NCBI RefSeq assembly: GCF_905115235.1
Contig: NC_051852.1
Coordinates: 167,108,164-167,172,163, forward strand
Reading direction: 5' to 3'
Source: Hermetia illucens
Taxonomy: Eukaryota; Arthropoda; Insecta; Diptera; Stratiomyidae
DNA length: 64,000 nucleotides
Positions 12,101-22,800 of this stretch are shown here, piece after piece (within the stretch, counting starts at the first letter, position 1; each line of letters starts with the position of its first letter). The translations under genes and the position numbers were made by a program. The notes beneath the pieces are model-generated. The model did no database searches. It saw only the letters and a list, made by a program, of their open reading frames with translations, and was not told where the DNA came from.

Positions 12101-15100
12101 ACGCATCCGTTAATTTACCCGTGCCATCAAGTTTATGTTGGTTTTTGGCATTTCGAAGCCGAGTACCCATCCTCCTTGCCACGTGGCTAATGCACTCACT
12201 TTTTACAACTCGAAATTCTTCGTCATATGGGTCAATATCTAATATGGCCTCAAAAGTTTTTGAATCACCGTCTCCGATGAAATTGCCATATTTCACACCG
12301 AACTTCTCTTCAGAGGCTGAGAACATTTCAATGATTGAAGTAACTTCCATCTTGCCTGCAGAATCCTCGTGATTTCTCATGCACTCTTCTGTCTGATTTT
12401 CAAGCCATTCATCATATTCTTGGGAAGGTGCCTTTTTTTCCAAGACGTACACGCTTGGCAGTAACTGCTTTTTACACGCAAATCAATTACTTTTCCAGAG
12501 TAATAGTCTACAAGCCTCGTTACACCATATAACAATTTGAAACCACGTTTCTTTCAAGAGCCGTCTCCGGAAACTTTCAAAATTCAATATCGGTCGTTTA
12601 TGATTTTCATTTTCCTCTTTAAGGTTTTGTGTAAAGCAAAACCTTATTAAAATCGGTTCACTGTCTGTCTCTCTGCCCGTCACACGCATTTTTCTCGGAG
12701 AGTGTTGCAGTGATTGACACCAAGCATGGTGGAAAGATGGGAACTGTGAACGATCACGCATACAGTGAGTAACATACTATTACGTCGAATTTAAGGGGAG
12801 GTGTACATTTTTTTCATAAAATATGGTCATGTGGGGTATTAAATGGGAGGTCTCGGTTAGTATTTTCCGAAGCCGGTCTTAGTTTTGACATTTGATGGAA
12901 AGGTGGGGAGTACGGGGGGTCGAAAGTGGTCATTTTTTAACGGACAAAATTTCACGATTAATTTCGTCATCTTGTTAGGTTTTGGGAGTAGCTCTCTCCT
13001 TTTGGTCGACATCAGCTCCTCAGGATGGTCGTTTGATCATCGTGAACATACAATTTGCCATTACAGTTGTGACAGTGGCCAGCTAAATCTATTCAATCTA
13101 TTTATTTCCGACCGGTGTCCGGATAGCTGCACTGGGTTATCATACGGAAGGCCGCGGTTCAAATCTCGCTGGTGGCAGTGGGATTTGTATCGTGACTTGA
13201 CGTCGGATGCCAGTCGACTCAGCTGTGAATGAGTACCTGAGTTAAATCAGGGTAATAATCTCGGGCGAGCGCAATGCTGACCACATTGCCTCCTACAGTG
13301 TTCTGTAGTGTACCGTTACGGTCTTGAATGAAGTGCTCTAACACACTTCAAGGTCCTGATCCAATATGGATTGTTGCGCCAACGATTATTATTATTATTC
13401 GCAACCGTTTCATCATTGTTCACTTGTGGCTTTCTATCGGTCAGTGTTCGAATCTCTCCTTTCACTTCTAAGGAAATTGTTGCACTGATCCGCTGCTTCT
13501 TTTCCTCCCTAAAAAATTCATTTTTCCACCGTTCTTGTTGACCCCCGGTATGAGAGATCTGACCGTTGCTATAGCTTAGCCATTGCATTCTTTGAATTTC
13601 AACTCATCTGGATTCAGGTGTTCATTATTGCTTTTGTTGTGTCCGTGGGTTCTCGGCATCCACATCATTTCCTCCTTTTGGAACGGTGACGAGCGGATAA
13701 AGAGATTTTTGCTTGAGTGCGTACCATCTTTGTCTTGCAATTACGTCCGACGACGGATTTTATTGCTGCAATCGTGAGTGATTTTCAAGGGTTTGCTGGA
13801 TCCTGCAAGTGGGGGTTTCGAGTCAAAGGCAGATCTGGTATAGAAAAGGATTCATGCAGGTTGCTTCGTCTCATCGGCTTCGTCGTTACGAACGACCTAT
13901 GCTCATGAGCACAAAGAATAGCCGGAACTGGTTCGGGTTCGTCGAAGAAAATAATTGAACATTCACGGTCAATTTCACAGAATTTTTAGGCTTTTGGGAT
14001 AGCTTTCCCCTCTTGATCGGATCGTTCGTTCAGGTTGATCTTTTGACCACGTTAAATCCAATCAGTCATTACATTGTTGTCCATAAATTTCATTTTGATA
14101 CATTCAAGAGATTTAGTGTCGTTTTACAAACATCAATTTCAATTGATGATATCTTACTGAAGAAATGTCCTCCTTTTATTCTCCTGGGGACAGTACCCAA
14201 GACTTATAAAATATCCACCTTTCGTACCTCCTCTTCGGGATTCTTATACAGGGTGCGGCAGCATAATTTCCGTTTTTCAAAACTCAATAAAAACTATTGC
14301 ATGCATCGGAAAATATTTATTTATTTTTTATAATGTAGGTACATGTCTAAAGTTTTTATTTACATTGTTTTGAAGATCAAATCTGTTAGGTGACGTCCCC
14401 CATTCTCCATACATTGCGTAAACCGATTTCTGGCGTTTGTCATGACTCTTGTTAGCATAGCAGGTGTTATGTTGACAATTTCTTCTTGGATGTTGGTCTT
14501 CAAATCTTGTAGGCTTCTTGGACGGTTCATATAAACACGGGATTTCAAAAAACCCCATAGAAAAAAATCACAAGGGGACAGATCGGGAGAGCGTGCCGGC
14601 CATTCCAAATCGCCCCTAATTGAGATAAGGCGCTCTGGAAAGTGTTCTCTCAAAACAGCCATCGATGCTCTTGAAGTGTGTGCTGTTGCACCGTCTTGTT
14701 GGAACCAAGTGTTTCCCAAATCCAAATTTTCTAGCCGTGGGAAAAAAAAATTCTGTAGCATGTTTACATACCGGTCCGAATTCACTGTCACTGTAACCTC
14801 ATTTTCCTCAAAAAACCAGGGACCAATAATTCCAGCTGAGGAAATTGCACACCACACTGTGACTTTGGTTGAATGCAAAGGCTTTTGATGCAATTCTCGA
14901 GGGTTGGTGTCAGCCCAGTAGCGCATGTTTTGTTTGTTAACCGACCCACACGAATGAAAATGGGCTTCATCGCTAAAAAAACAATAGCACCCTCGGGAAC
15001 GACATCAAGAAGAAGCTCACACGTGTTCATCCGAGAATTGAAGTCACGTTCTGAAAGTTCCTGCACTATCGCCATCTTATAGGAATGAAAATGAGGACCA

Positions 15101-16641
15101 TCACGAAGAATTCTTCTCACAGAACGATCGGATAGTCCAAGGGCAGATGCGTGTTTGCGCACAGAACGCCGTGGCGATCGCAACATTGACGCTCTCACTG
15201 CTTCAATGTTCTCAGGTGATCTAACGGGCCGAGGGACTCCAGTTCTTCCTTTTGTCGCACTGGCAGTTTTTCTGAATGTAGTGACCCATGTAACAATTGA
15301 TTTGCGGTCTGGGACGGGAGCCAACGGGGCTAAATTAAAGCGTTTCCAAAATGCACGCTGTGTTGCAATAACCGAACATCCGCTTGAAAAGTAAACCTCA
15401 ACGGCAAAGGCACGCTCCTCACTATTCCAACGCATGATGGCGACTGAACCCTGTCGGGACAAAACTTTACAGTATCCCCTCTTGAACGAGACCACTAGCG
15501 CTCCGCTATGACATCAACTAACTGAGTGGCGCCCATTTTAAAAAAGGAAATTATGCTACCGCACTCTGTACATAGATTCCTGTGGCATTCCCATTTTCCC
15601 CAGGATTCACTGTAACACTGAACATTTTTCTATAAGGACTCATTGCTCTCATTGAGGTCAAGCTGTGACGGGGAAAATCTCTGATAATGTGAATGGCTAA
15701 GAGCGGCACGACTAGTAGCAATTTATCAGTTTTTTTTTTTTAACATGGTAGTCATGGTCAATAGTTCTTTAAGGACGCGATGCGACTTTCCCTTAACCTG
15801 GTCAAATAAATATTTGGGATTATACTGCCGTGATAATGATAGTCTTGAAGCCACCGTTTTCATCGTACGGATCACCTGTAAGTTTTGTATGTTCGAAAAC
15901 AGAACACATTGGAAAACTGAGTAGATTATAAAATTGGAACTTACCTAAGATTAGCCAAATATTTGTCGATAGCTTGCCCCGAGGTATTTTTTTCAGGTCT
16001 AGAACCCATTGATAGTGTTAAAGGCTAGAATCCAGCTAAGGATGCCTCGAAGCGTTGCTTCATCTTCTTCTTTTTTTCAGATTACCGACACCGGGATAAC
16101 TGGCATTCAATGCTCAACATCAAAACCAGACGTTCCTGTTTCAAATGTCTACGTGAATCCTAGTCAAACTACAAATGGGATGAAAATCAGCCTCCGTAGC
16201 AGAGCCGAAGAAGAAATCATAGCTGATGCGAATCGTAAGCGTGCACTGTTAGCAACAATAGAAAATGCAAATTTGACCATAACACAAAATTCAGGCTATT
16301 CCCTATTACGATTGAAAGGACTACGATCATTGAATTTGGGCGGATGCACCAAGATCACGGATATTTCATTGAAATATGGATTGGCATTTCGGGAGTTATC
16401 CTCACTTTCCCTGTCTAATTGTCAGCAAATATCGTTCAGCGGTATCCAAGCGCTATTGGAAAATTGTCCGTCAATCGAGAATTTGTATTTGTCCAACTGT
16501 TGTAATATAAACGATCTTACCGTTGAACTGATTGCAATGAAATTAAAACGTTTACACTTGATTGATATTCGCGGCTGTCGTCAGTTGACGGAGAATAATA
16601 TAAATGACATTCACTTTCACTGTAGAACTCAGAAAGTGTAA
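6113..16641 (+). CDS. F-box and leucine-rich-repeat protein (FBXL type), 3 coding exons
   Basis: Exons: 6113-6175, 6548-7795, 16081-16641, all with phase-0 GT-AG junctions; predicted 623 aa. Exon 1 gives MEEEEELDSFIEPSYGDLPM and a Glu, and exon 2 continues IILQIFDYLNPSDRKAA, so the F-box (about residues 18-50, LPMEII..IF.YL....R..A..TCRRWY) is built only across the splice. Residues from about 240 to the end are cysteine-containing LRRs (LSNCKTLTDSDVE, LENCSL joined to ITDTGITGIQ, LNLGGCTKITDIS, LSNCCNINDL). F-box proteins of this type bind Skp1-Cul1 through the F-box and choose substrates for ubiquitination with the LRRs; the substrate here is unknown. Intron 1 is 372 bp. Intron 2 is 8.3 kb and packed with transposons. 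The gene ends 197 bp from the oppositely oriented flightless I stop. I do not recognise the exact orthologue. Confidence 0.88.
7868..8460 (-). mobile_element. LINE-A 3' end with RNase H domain (in F-box intron 2)
   Basis: Minus-strand translation shows an RNase H domain: FASVFQAEVLTILEV (catalytic E), ILTDSQAAIKAL (catalytic D), and LLWVPGHRNIEGNERADGLA (catalytic D near the end). The copy ends leftwards in ctcggagcggtcactgatac followed by the CTAC run at about 7868-7887. It is 5'-truncated near 8460. Other LINE-A copies have the same 3' end, for example around 22500-22530 on the plus strand. Confidence 0.8.
8612..9232 (+). mobile_element. S-family retroposed unit, copy S2a, with 14-bp target duplication
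   Basis: A 621-bp unit flanked by tgcgtgaatatgtt at 8598-8611 and again at 9233-9246. Its sequence (starting aagtccttggggttttaacg, ending cacctctgagcac) recurs with its own target duplication at 43040-43710. There is no open protein frame, no obvious A/B box and no poly-A inside the duplication. It therefore looks like a short retroposed element mobilised by a LINE. The function and origin of the body are unknown. Confidence 0.65.
9283..9562 (-). mobile_element. Mutator-like transposase remnant, 3' part
   Basis: On the minus strand this matches the copy at 11638-12460, reading TCLGGHTQNANESPDSIIW and RPAPKHLY after a degraded upstream stretch. The NANES-S-W.-.APK signature occurs near the C-terminus of an insect DNA-transposase family that I place with Mutator/Kolobok-type elements. 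It is a short fossil, next to a (TAA)n run at 9259-9282. Confidence 0.55.
9566..9862 (-). mobile_element. tRNA-derived SINE, copy 1
   Basis: Minus-strand orientation. The head reads ccgaatagctcagtggttag with an A box TAGCTCAGTGG, and the B box is GGTTCAAATCT, with spacing typical of a tRNA-like pol III promoter. The body (gtggcagtgggatttgtatc and following) is shared with the copies at 13120-13400 and 19152-19438, and the 3' end reads gttgcgccaacg. It has no coding capacity. Confidence 0.8.
9863..10325. other. Intron sequence, nothing recognised
   Basis: AT-rich intron sequence of the F-box gene between a SINE and a mariner. No gene, RNA or repeat family was identified. Confidence 0.35.
10326..11011 (+). 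mobile_element. maT-like mariner (DD37D type), deleted copy A
   Basis: Terminal inverted repeats: the left end begins g-tgtagccataagttctgtc and the right end reads gacaggactggctatac, with TA target duplications at 10324-10325 and 11012-11013. Inside, the plus strand keeps only the transposase C-terminus ([52 protein letters not shown]). The family, recognised from copy B at 27307-29040, is a Tc1/mariner transposase of the maT kind. Internal deletion removed the catalytic core, so the copy is dead. Confidence 0.75.
11012..11637. other. Intron sequence, nothing recognised
   Basis: AT-rich, no supported gene or repeat family. The stretch separates two DNA-transposon remnants in F-box intron 2. 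Confidence 0.35.
11638..12460 (-). mobile_element. Mutator-like DNA transposase fossil
   Basis: Reading leftwards in about three frames: FIGDGDSKTFEAI (a catalytic Asp region) then VVKSECISHVARRMGTRLRN; a middle part with TDENPRHEYC and GADSWCIWKKAE; and finally ETCLGGHTQNANES, SIIWRLAPKHLY and AVLAAGMINEGFSSNL. I recognise this order of motifs from a widespread insect transposase family usually annotated Mutator-like. Stops and frame breaks make it inactive. Terminal repeats were not identified. The copy at 9283-9562 is a second fragment of the same element. Confidence 0.7.
12625..12950 (-). repeat. Helentron/mini-me-like repeat with GTCT core
   Basis: It opens with the imperfect palindrome aaggttttgtgtaaagcaaa plus acctt, followed by ctgtctgtctctctgcccgt and the cacacgcatttttctcg core. 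It then shares text with other copies (tgtacatttttttcataaaa, catgtggggtatta). Strand is given relative to the copy at 31541-32342. Confidence 0.55.
13120..13400 (+). mobile_element. tRNA-derived SINE, copy 2
   Basis: Plus-strand copy: the head tccggatagctgcactgggt has lost part of the A-box region, but the B box GGTTCAAATCT and the body are kept. It ends in gttgcgccaacg followed by an (ATT)n tail at about 13383-13398. The (ATT)n tail points to a LINE partner that does not use poly-A. Confidence 0.8.
13401..14248. other. Intron sequence, nothing recognised
   Basis: No supported gene. Short open stretches exist on both strands, without motifs or relatives in the window. Confidence 0.35.
14249..15568 (-). 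mobile_element. DD41D mariner (rosa/Visitor-like), nearly complete
   Basis: A 1320-bp element with imperfect terminal inverted repeats (left cagggtgcggcagcataatt, right end as its complement cagagtgcggtagcataatt) and TA duplications at 14247-14248 and 15569-15570. The transposase on the minus strand starts with a helix-turn-helix region (MRWNSEERAFAVEVYFSSGC; RRSVRKHASALGLSDRSVRR). The catalytic triad is SDEAHF, QQDGATAHT and SPDLSPCDFF. I count 41 residues between the second and third Asp, the spacing of the DD41D group. One frame break lies in an A run at 14975-14981 (T run on the coding strand), just before SDEAHF; otherwise the protein reads through. It sits in F-box intron 2. Confidence 0.85.
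15569..16080. other. End of F-box intron 2
   Basis: No gene. A T run at about 15731-15743 is followed by a small repeat motif shared, inverted, with about 2177-2215. The interval ends in the polypyrimidine tract ttcttcttctttttttcag that is the acceptor of exon 3. Confidence 0.45.
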
Positions 16642-16838
16642 AGTAATTAGTAAGGTATTTGTACAAATGATGCATGTACAGTATTCAAAGTAGTAGTGAA
16701 ACACACGGTAAAGATGTAAATTATGTTTTATTAAGAATATAAAAATGATAAATATAAATATTTTGCAAATATAATACGTGCTGGGAGAATCTTTAAAAAA
16801 TGTAAAACATAAAAGATTTCCCGCTTATAATATGTTAT
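16642..16838. terminator. Shared 3' end region of two convergent genes
   Basis: The F-box stop codon ends at 16641 and the flightless I stop codon lies at 16839-16841 on the other strand. AATAAA on the minus strand at 16732-16727 fits a flightless I poly(A) signal 107 bp past its stop. On the plus strand only a variant TATAAA near 16739 is seen for the F-box gene. The two 3' UTRs very likely overlap. Confidence 0.5.
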
Positions 16839-19800
16839 TTATTCTGGTGGACGTTTATGAGCACTCCAGCCATGGAAACACTTTGTAAATCGTCGCGACT
16901 CCTTATTTTTAAGTGTTAGGAAAAGCTTTCGAGGCCTTTCCGGTTGTTTAATTTTCATGTGTTGAATGTATACCTAAAAAGAACAAAAAGAAATTAACAG
17001 AGTTTCTGAAAATGCTCAAAAACTAGACTTTTCATTTACTTGTGCTGATTTATAAGCCAATTTTATTTCAACTTCGCTACATTTTGATCCTAGCCACAGG
17101 AAAACTTGCTCTCCGTTGTCTAAGATCATAATATCATCATCGGCTAAATCGTCTTGGCAAAAGTCCGTGCATTTCTCAGCAACAGTGAAATAACCTTTCT
17201 CATTGGAACATCTGAACAATCGCGTGTAGTTCATAAACTCGGCGTCCTTATCGTACGGTTTTCGACCTCCCAATGCAACCCAGAAGAAGTTTTCTGGTTC
17301 TTCGCCCTCATTTAAAATCTGAAATCAGGAAAAAGAAAGATCCTTCTGAAAATTTGAAATTGCCTATCGGTTTTTATGGGGAGATAATAATCCTTCAAAT
17401 CAAAGGACCTTCAATGTTCCTTTATATTGTAAAGATGTTAGTGGAAATATGTAGACATCCACTTTATTCGGAAACGGCTACGCCAGTTGGTCGAACTTTG
17501 GTGAGGGTGTTGGCAGTGTCATCCCTCACGCATGTGGTGAATGGCCATATACTATTGTCTGAGAGGGTTTCCATACATGTAAAATGAGTCCCAAGCCTAT
17601 TGAATGGAGAGGAGAGAAGAGTCGCCGGGGCCTCTTGGGGAGTAGATGGGGGTCAAATTCATTCAGTTTGATAGGATTTACTATTAAGCGGGGAAGTTGA
17701 TACCTCGCTGATTCTTCTGTGAAGTGGAAGTTTAGAATTCACTCAAATTGTGCTCTGCTTGCCATAAATGGCGACTAAGTCGATAGAAATCTATGGGATA
17801 ACAATCTGCATTTTTCGAATTTCCTTATGCTTCGGAATTGCCCACCATGCTCAGAACCAGACTCATCTTTCAGGTACGAGCTTTTGCTATCATCGACAGT
17901 TTATGATTGGATTATGGGGTGCGGGGACAATCCTCGACGGCAGTATCGAGGCTTCCCAGAATGCCCATTTGCTTCAACTTAAACGAAAACTTTCGCGTTA
18001 CAGGTTGGACATTCTAAGATTAAGCGATATAAGATGGTGGGACTCTAGATAGCCCTCCCCAAAACTGGACGACGACCAGGAACCAATCGACGCCGCCATC
18101 TTTCGAGAGGAAGACATCGACTTCGTATTTATATAGAAGCTATGGATCGAAGGAGGCCGAACTATCAACTGGATCTACAGCAAATATGACAATTTATTCC
18201 ACAACAGAGGAGACATTGATCAAGGCAGACCTAGGGCATGTATCGTCGCCAGAAAAACCTGTACGTTTGTCTCCGTCTGAAGCTGAGTTCCAGTGAGCAA
18301 ATCGTGGTTAAAGAAAGTATATATATGGCGCACGACCGATCTGCTCCATCACCGCAGCAAAGAAGGCCAATCTCTTGATTGACTGCACATCAATGAAAGG
18401 CATACGCTTTGGGGTAGCTTAGAATCCATTTCCGTCTCCCTAGCTAGGAGAACTGTAACGTTTGCCAGGGGGTCCTTAATATCACCCTACTAACCGACAA
18501 TGGGACTCTCAGAGTTGAGAACTGGAAAATGTCTGACCAAAGTCTGCTCGTGCCTGGCTTATAAGCTCCCGTGTTCAAGTTTTGTTGAAAGATGGCCAAT
18601 TTTTTCTATTAAGTTACTTTTTCTTATCATTTGGAATCAGCAACAAGTCATGTGGCGTAGACTGCACAGATTGGTTGCATTACCAAAAGCCAGGTCAGTT
18701 TGTTGGTTCACCCAATTTCCTCTGTAGTGCAGGTTCGGGGAACAGAGAAATGCGACTTTGAGCGAATCAACTCGACTCTTTAACACAGTTCGCTCTTGCA
18801 TTGACTCACCCCACCCGGTTCGGCGAAGATCTCCGGCCTCGACAAGGAGACCCATATGGGCCTGTCCCGAACGTCGAGCTTGAAGGAATGCTCCCGTCGC
18901 TCCAGGACCCCAAAGAGGTCCTCATATAGTCGATTTGAAACCCAGGAGCTTGCCTAAATTCAAGAAATGAGTAAACTCAAACTGCATTCCCTGGGCCGTA
19001 ACCAGAGATCCTTCTCAGATTACAGTTGGATACTTTTCATTCAAAATCTCGCTGTAGAAGTCTGCACCCCTTTCAAAGACCCTTGAGTTTGATCAAGCTA
19101 TCAAGAAAAATCCTTCGACACCCTAAGTGGCAACATTAGCATGACAGACAATAATAATAATCGTTGGCACAACAATCCATGTTGGATCAGGGCCTTGAAG
19201 TGTGTTAGAGCACTTCATTCAAGACCGTAAGGGTACACTAGGAGGCAATGTGGTCAGCATTACGCTCGCCCGAGATTATTACCCTGATTTGACTCAGGTA
19301 CTCATTCACAGCTGAGTCGACTGGTATCCGACGTCAAATCACGATACAAATCCCACTGCCACCAGTGAGATTTGAACCGCGACTTTCCGTACGACAGCCT
19401 TGCGCTCTAACCACTCAGCTATCCGGACTACAGACTACGACAGACAAACTGGAGTTAATGGTCGGGACTCTGGAAAAGGAATTCCAAATTCAAAGTGTTG
19501 TGCCCTGCAAAATACAGCAAGAACACATTGCCACCGTGGTGGAATGAAGATCCGTTCAACCTCAGGACCAGAGAAGCATTGGCAGCCATACAGGGACTGT
19601 CTGAAGAGGTAAAAGTCGGCCATGCCAAAAAGCGATTAGACTATTGTTAGAATATTAAACGCATCAACGAGTTTGCGAGACTCAGTAAGATTCCGGACCC
19701 CATCCTAAATTAAAAGGTCGGAAGAATACTGGATGGAATCTCCTGGTGGGACCCTGGAGCTGCTAGTCCATACGAACTTCCCCGCTAGTGAGGAGCAGAG

Positions 19801-22800
19801 TGAATCTAGGTCTTGCTTTCCAAGCAACTCCAGTGGTGTGAGATTATCAAATCGGTAATTACCCAGGATAAAATTAGCTGAGCTATAAACAGCTTCTCTG
19901 CATGTGACCGGGTGCCATAATGCTAAACATGCTAGAGAAGTAGAAAACAAAGGGTTATACTGTGGGTACTGAGACAGGGTCCCAGCCGCGGTCAATTAAA
20001 CGGCAATCGCCAAGGAGCAGGAAAACGACGCAGAGTCTGAGGACAAATTCCAAACACAAGTTCAAACAGTTTTCTATCTTCGGCTCAAGCTCCTACTTAC
20101 TCTGCGCGGCGGTCTGAAGAAATATCTCTGATTGACATTACGGCACATTCACCTGCCGAGGCCCTATGTCGAGAATGGATCCCGCGCTTTGGTGTACCAG
20201 CCGTGATCATCACGGCCCAGGAGATGCAGTATGAGTTTACTCATTTCTTGGATTTAGGCAAGCTCCTGGGTTTCAAACGTCACAGGACCAGCACCCACCG
20301 TATGAGGGCCTCTTTGGAGTCCTGGAGCGACGGGAGCATCCCTTCAAGCTCGACCTTCGGGGCGGGCCCATATGGGTCTCCTTCTCGAGGCTGGAAATCT
20401 TCGCCAAACCGGGGGACACTCCAAAAAAAGTGTCTGCGGAGAGTCAAGTTCGCCCAGTAACCTCACTGGCGGGATCACGTTCCGTGTGTTTGATTGTGAT
20501 GTTGACCACTAAAATTAAATCAGAATCTCTCTTTATTTTCGATATCAATTTGGTCACGTCTGCCATGTGGACATTTAGCAGCAAAAACGCTAAAGTTGCC
20601 TTTCATTAATATGTGGCCTGCCAGTTGGGGTGTCGGAATTTTTATTAATTCCGAGTTAGAGTGAATACCTACAAAGTGATGTTTTCATAGCAAAAGTCGG
20701 TAGGCGCGACCATGCATCCGCGAATCAACCTCACCTTTTTCGTGTTGAAGACCCTAGAGCACGTTCTGGACATGCACTTAAGGACAATCATGGAAAGGAT
20801 ACCAAACTCAAAGGCACAGAAACCGTTCTTCATGAGGCAACTAGCTCGGTGGAACGATCGCTATACTAGAAGCAGTGAACCCTAACAGGCTTTCTAGATA
20901 TAGAAGGAGCATTTAACAACGATAGTACGCCTGCATCTCTGTTAGTATTGAGAAAAAAAGAAGAAAAAAGGAGCTTAATTCGTGATTACTAATTCAGAGG
21001 AGAATTAAGACTTGCAAAAGGTATATGTGATGAGGGGCCTGGTTGCTGGCCGGAAAATTGGGGAATCTTTTGAAAGCCATCAGTGAAGCTCTATCAGGAT
21101 CGGATTACAGGGGTATTTTACACAATTGATAGCATCTATGTCAAACACCAGGATAATCCAGTTTAATCTGGAAAGTAGCCGCTTGATTTGAATTCTACGC
21201 ATATCGGGCAGGAGCGGGATGAAGATAATGACGAATGCCGAGGACTTAGTGATATTGGTGTCAGGGACGTTTCTCTCTAACAACAAAGGGTGGTTCTTTT
21301 TCTAATAAGATAGGTTATGATCCTGTATACTAAATTGAACCAGAAAGTGAACATAACATTGAGGGTTAAAAGCAGCTGTAGCCTTCTAGATTTGCAAGGG
21401 GCCCTTTGTAAGGAAATGGGATCTTTAGCCGAGGGTGGTTCGCTGGATGTGCACAGCCGTGGTTCGTCCATTCTAACGTACGGCAAAGAACCGCGTGTGG
21501 TCCTGCCTATCTGATGCCCTAAATGTATTCTTGCACTTCCTCCTCCTGGACTTCCACATAAAATGCGCTGTAGCAGGCAGTGCTATCAGTGAACTCGGAT
21601 GTTGGTCAGCGAAATCCTACGACCACAATAGTAACATCCTAGACGAAGTACTTCGGAAACTCTGGGCATACTCAATGGACTACACCACACGCTAGCCGAG
21701 CTTCATGAGGAATTTTGCTGTGAGCTTTCCATTCAGGGCACAACGGATCTGAGCTGGCCCGTAAAGTCGATGTGGGGGTTTTTTCGGGTGCACATTGCGT
21801 AGCCGAATTCTAGCATTCGCCAGTGTATTTTTTAGTGGCGATACTGGAACCCTGCTGATGGCCGTAGGCATGATCCCAGCCCCAAACGTAACATAGCCTA
21901 TCTGGCCGACAACTAAGTGGTCATTAAGGCTTTGTACTCAGTGGTGACATCCTCCAAGCTGTTGGGGAAATGCAGGGCTGCGCTCAACAGTCCGGCCAGC
22001 ATGCACAAAGACGCCCCTTTTGTGTTCTCGGTCATAGAAACTTACGTTAAAATGGAATAAGCGGATTGCACTGACTCTGCTCTGCTCTTGGCAATCTCTC
22101 GGACACACACTCTGTGACCCGCTGGCGACTGTCAGGAGCGGAATCTGTTCGCACCACTTAGCAGCCGTTGACTTCAGATGACGAAGGTTCAACACCTACA
22201 ACAAGTCAAGGAGCATTTGGGCTGCCTATAACAAAACCCGATCACAACAGCTTTTGGTGCAAATGTTACAAGATTACTACGGTCGGCACGGGACATTGGC
22301 CTATAGAGGACCATGTCAGCAAAATCAGCATACTCTAAAATTCGCATTGCCGAAGCTGCGGAGAAGGGGAAGAAACCCCCAAATACTTCCTTAGTGGTTG
22401 AATGCTACGGGCCGGCTGGACTCTGTTCCCCTCGCTTTTAGCACAGCAATCATGGTCTTTGGAATGTGCGGCATCAAAACTGCGCACCACAGCGCTAATG
22501 GGATTCCTCGGAGCGGTCACTGACACTTACCCTCCTACTTGGGGAGCGCTCCTATCTCTCTTGCTCTACTCTACCGAGCTTGCCAGATGTAAACGTCAAT
22601 CCACCTGAAGAGGTGGGAGGAACACTTTACCACGACTCTGAAGCGTATAACATCCGGTGAAGCTCCATCTCGTGGTGTTATTGGTATTTATCATCAATGC
22701 CAGTGAGATTTAGAAGGGTTTTTGGAAAATATCTGACTGAAAGCGGTAGAATGACATCTCATCTCCATAACTAATTTGATGCAGTTTTCCACGAAGCCAA

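Larger units (their letters stand above)
18053..22530 (+). mobile_element. LINE-A copy in flightless intron 4, interrupted and rearranged
   Basis: Pieces in family order on the plus strand: endonuclease text about 18090-18430 ([30 protein letters not shown]), the inter-domain region about 19440-20000 ([13 protein letters not shown]-like sequence in changing frames; [19 protein letters not shown]), an RT scrap about 20700-20900 ([20 protein letters not shown]), and an RNase H and 3' end about 21890-22530 ([41 protein letters not shown]-region tail). It is interrupted by a SINE and LTR-element fossils. Many frame breaks; inactive. Confidence 0.6.

Noticed and set aside
16009-16080. A start codon at 16009 for a separate LRR gene
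   Set aside because: The LRR joins perfectly (LENCSL to ITDTGITG) to exon 2 of the F-box gene through the acceptor at 16080.
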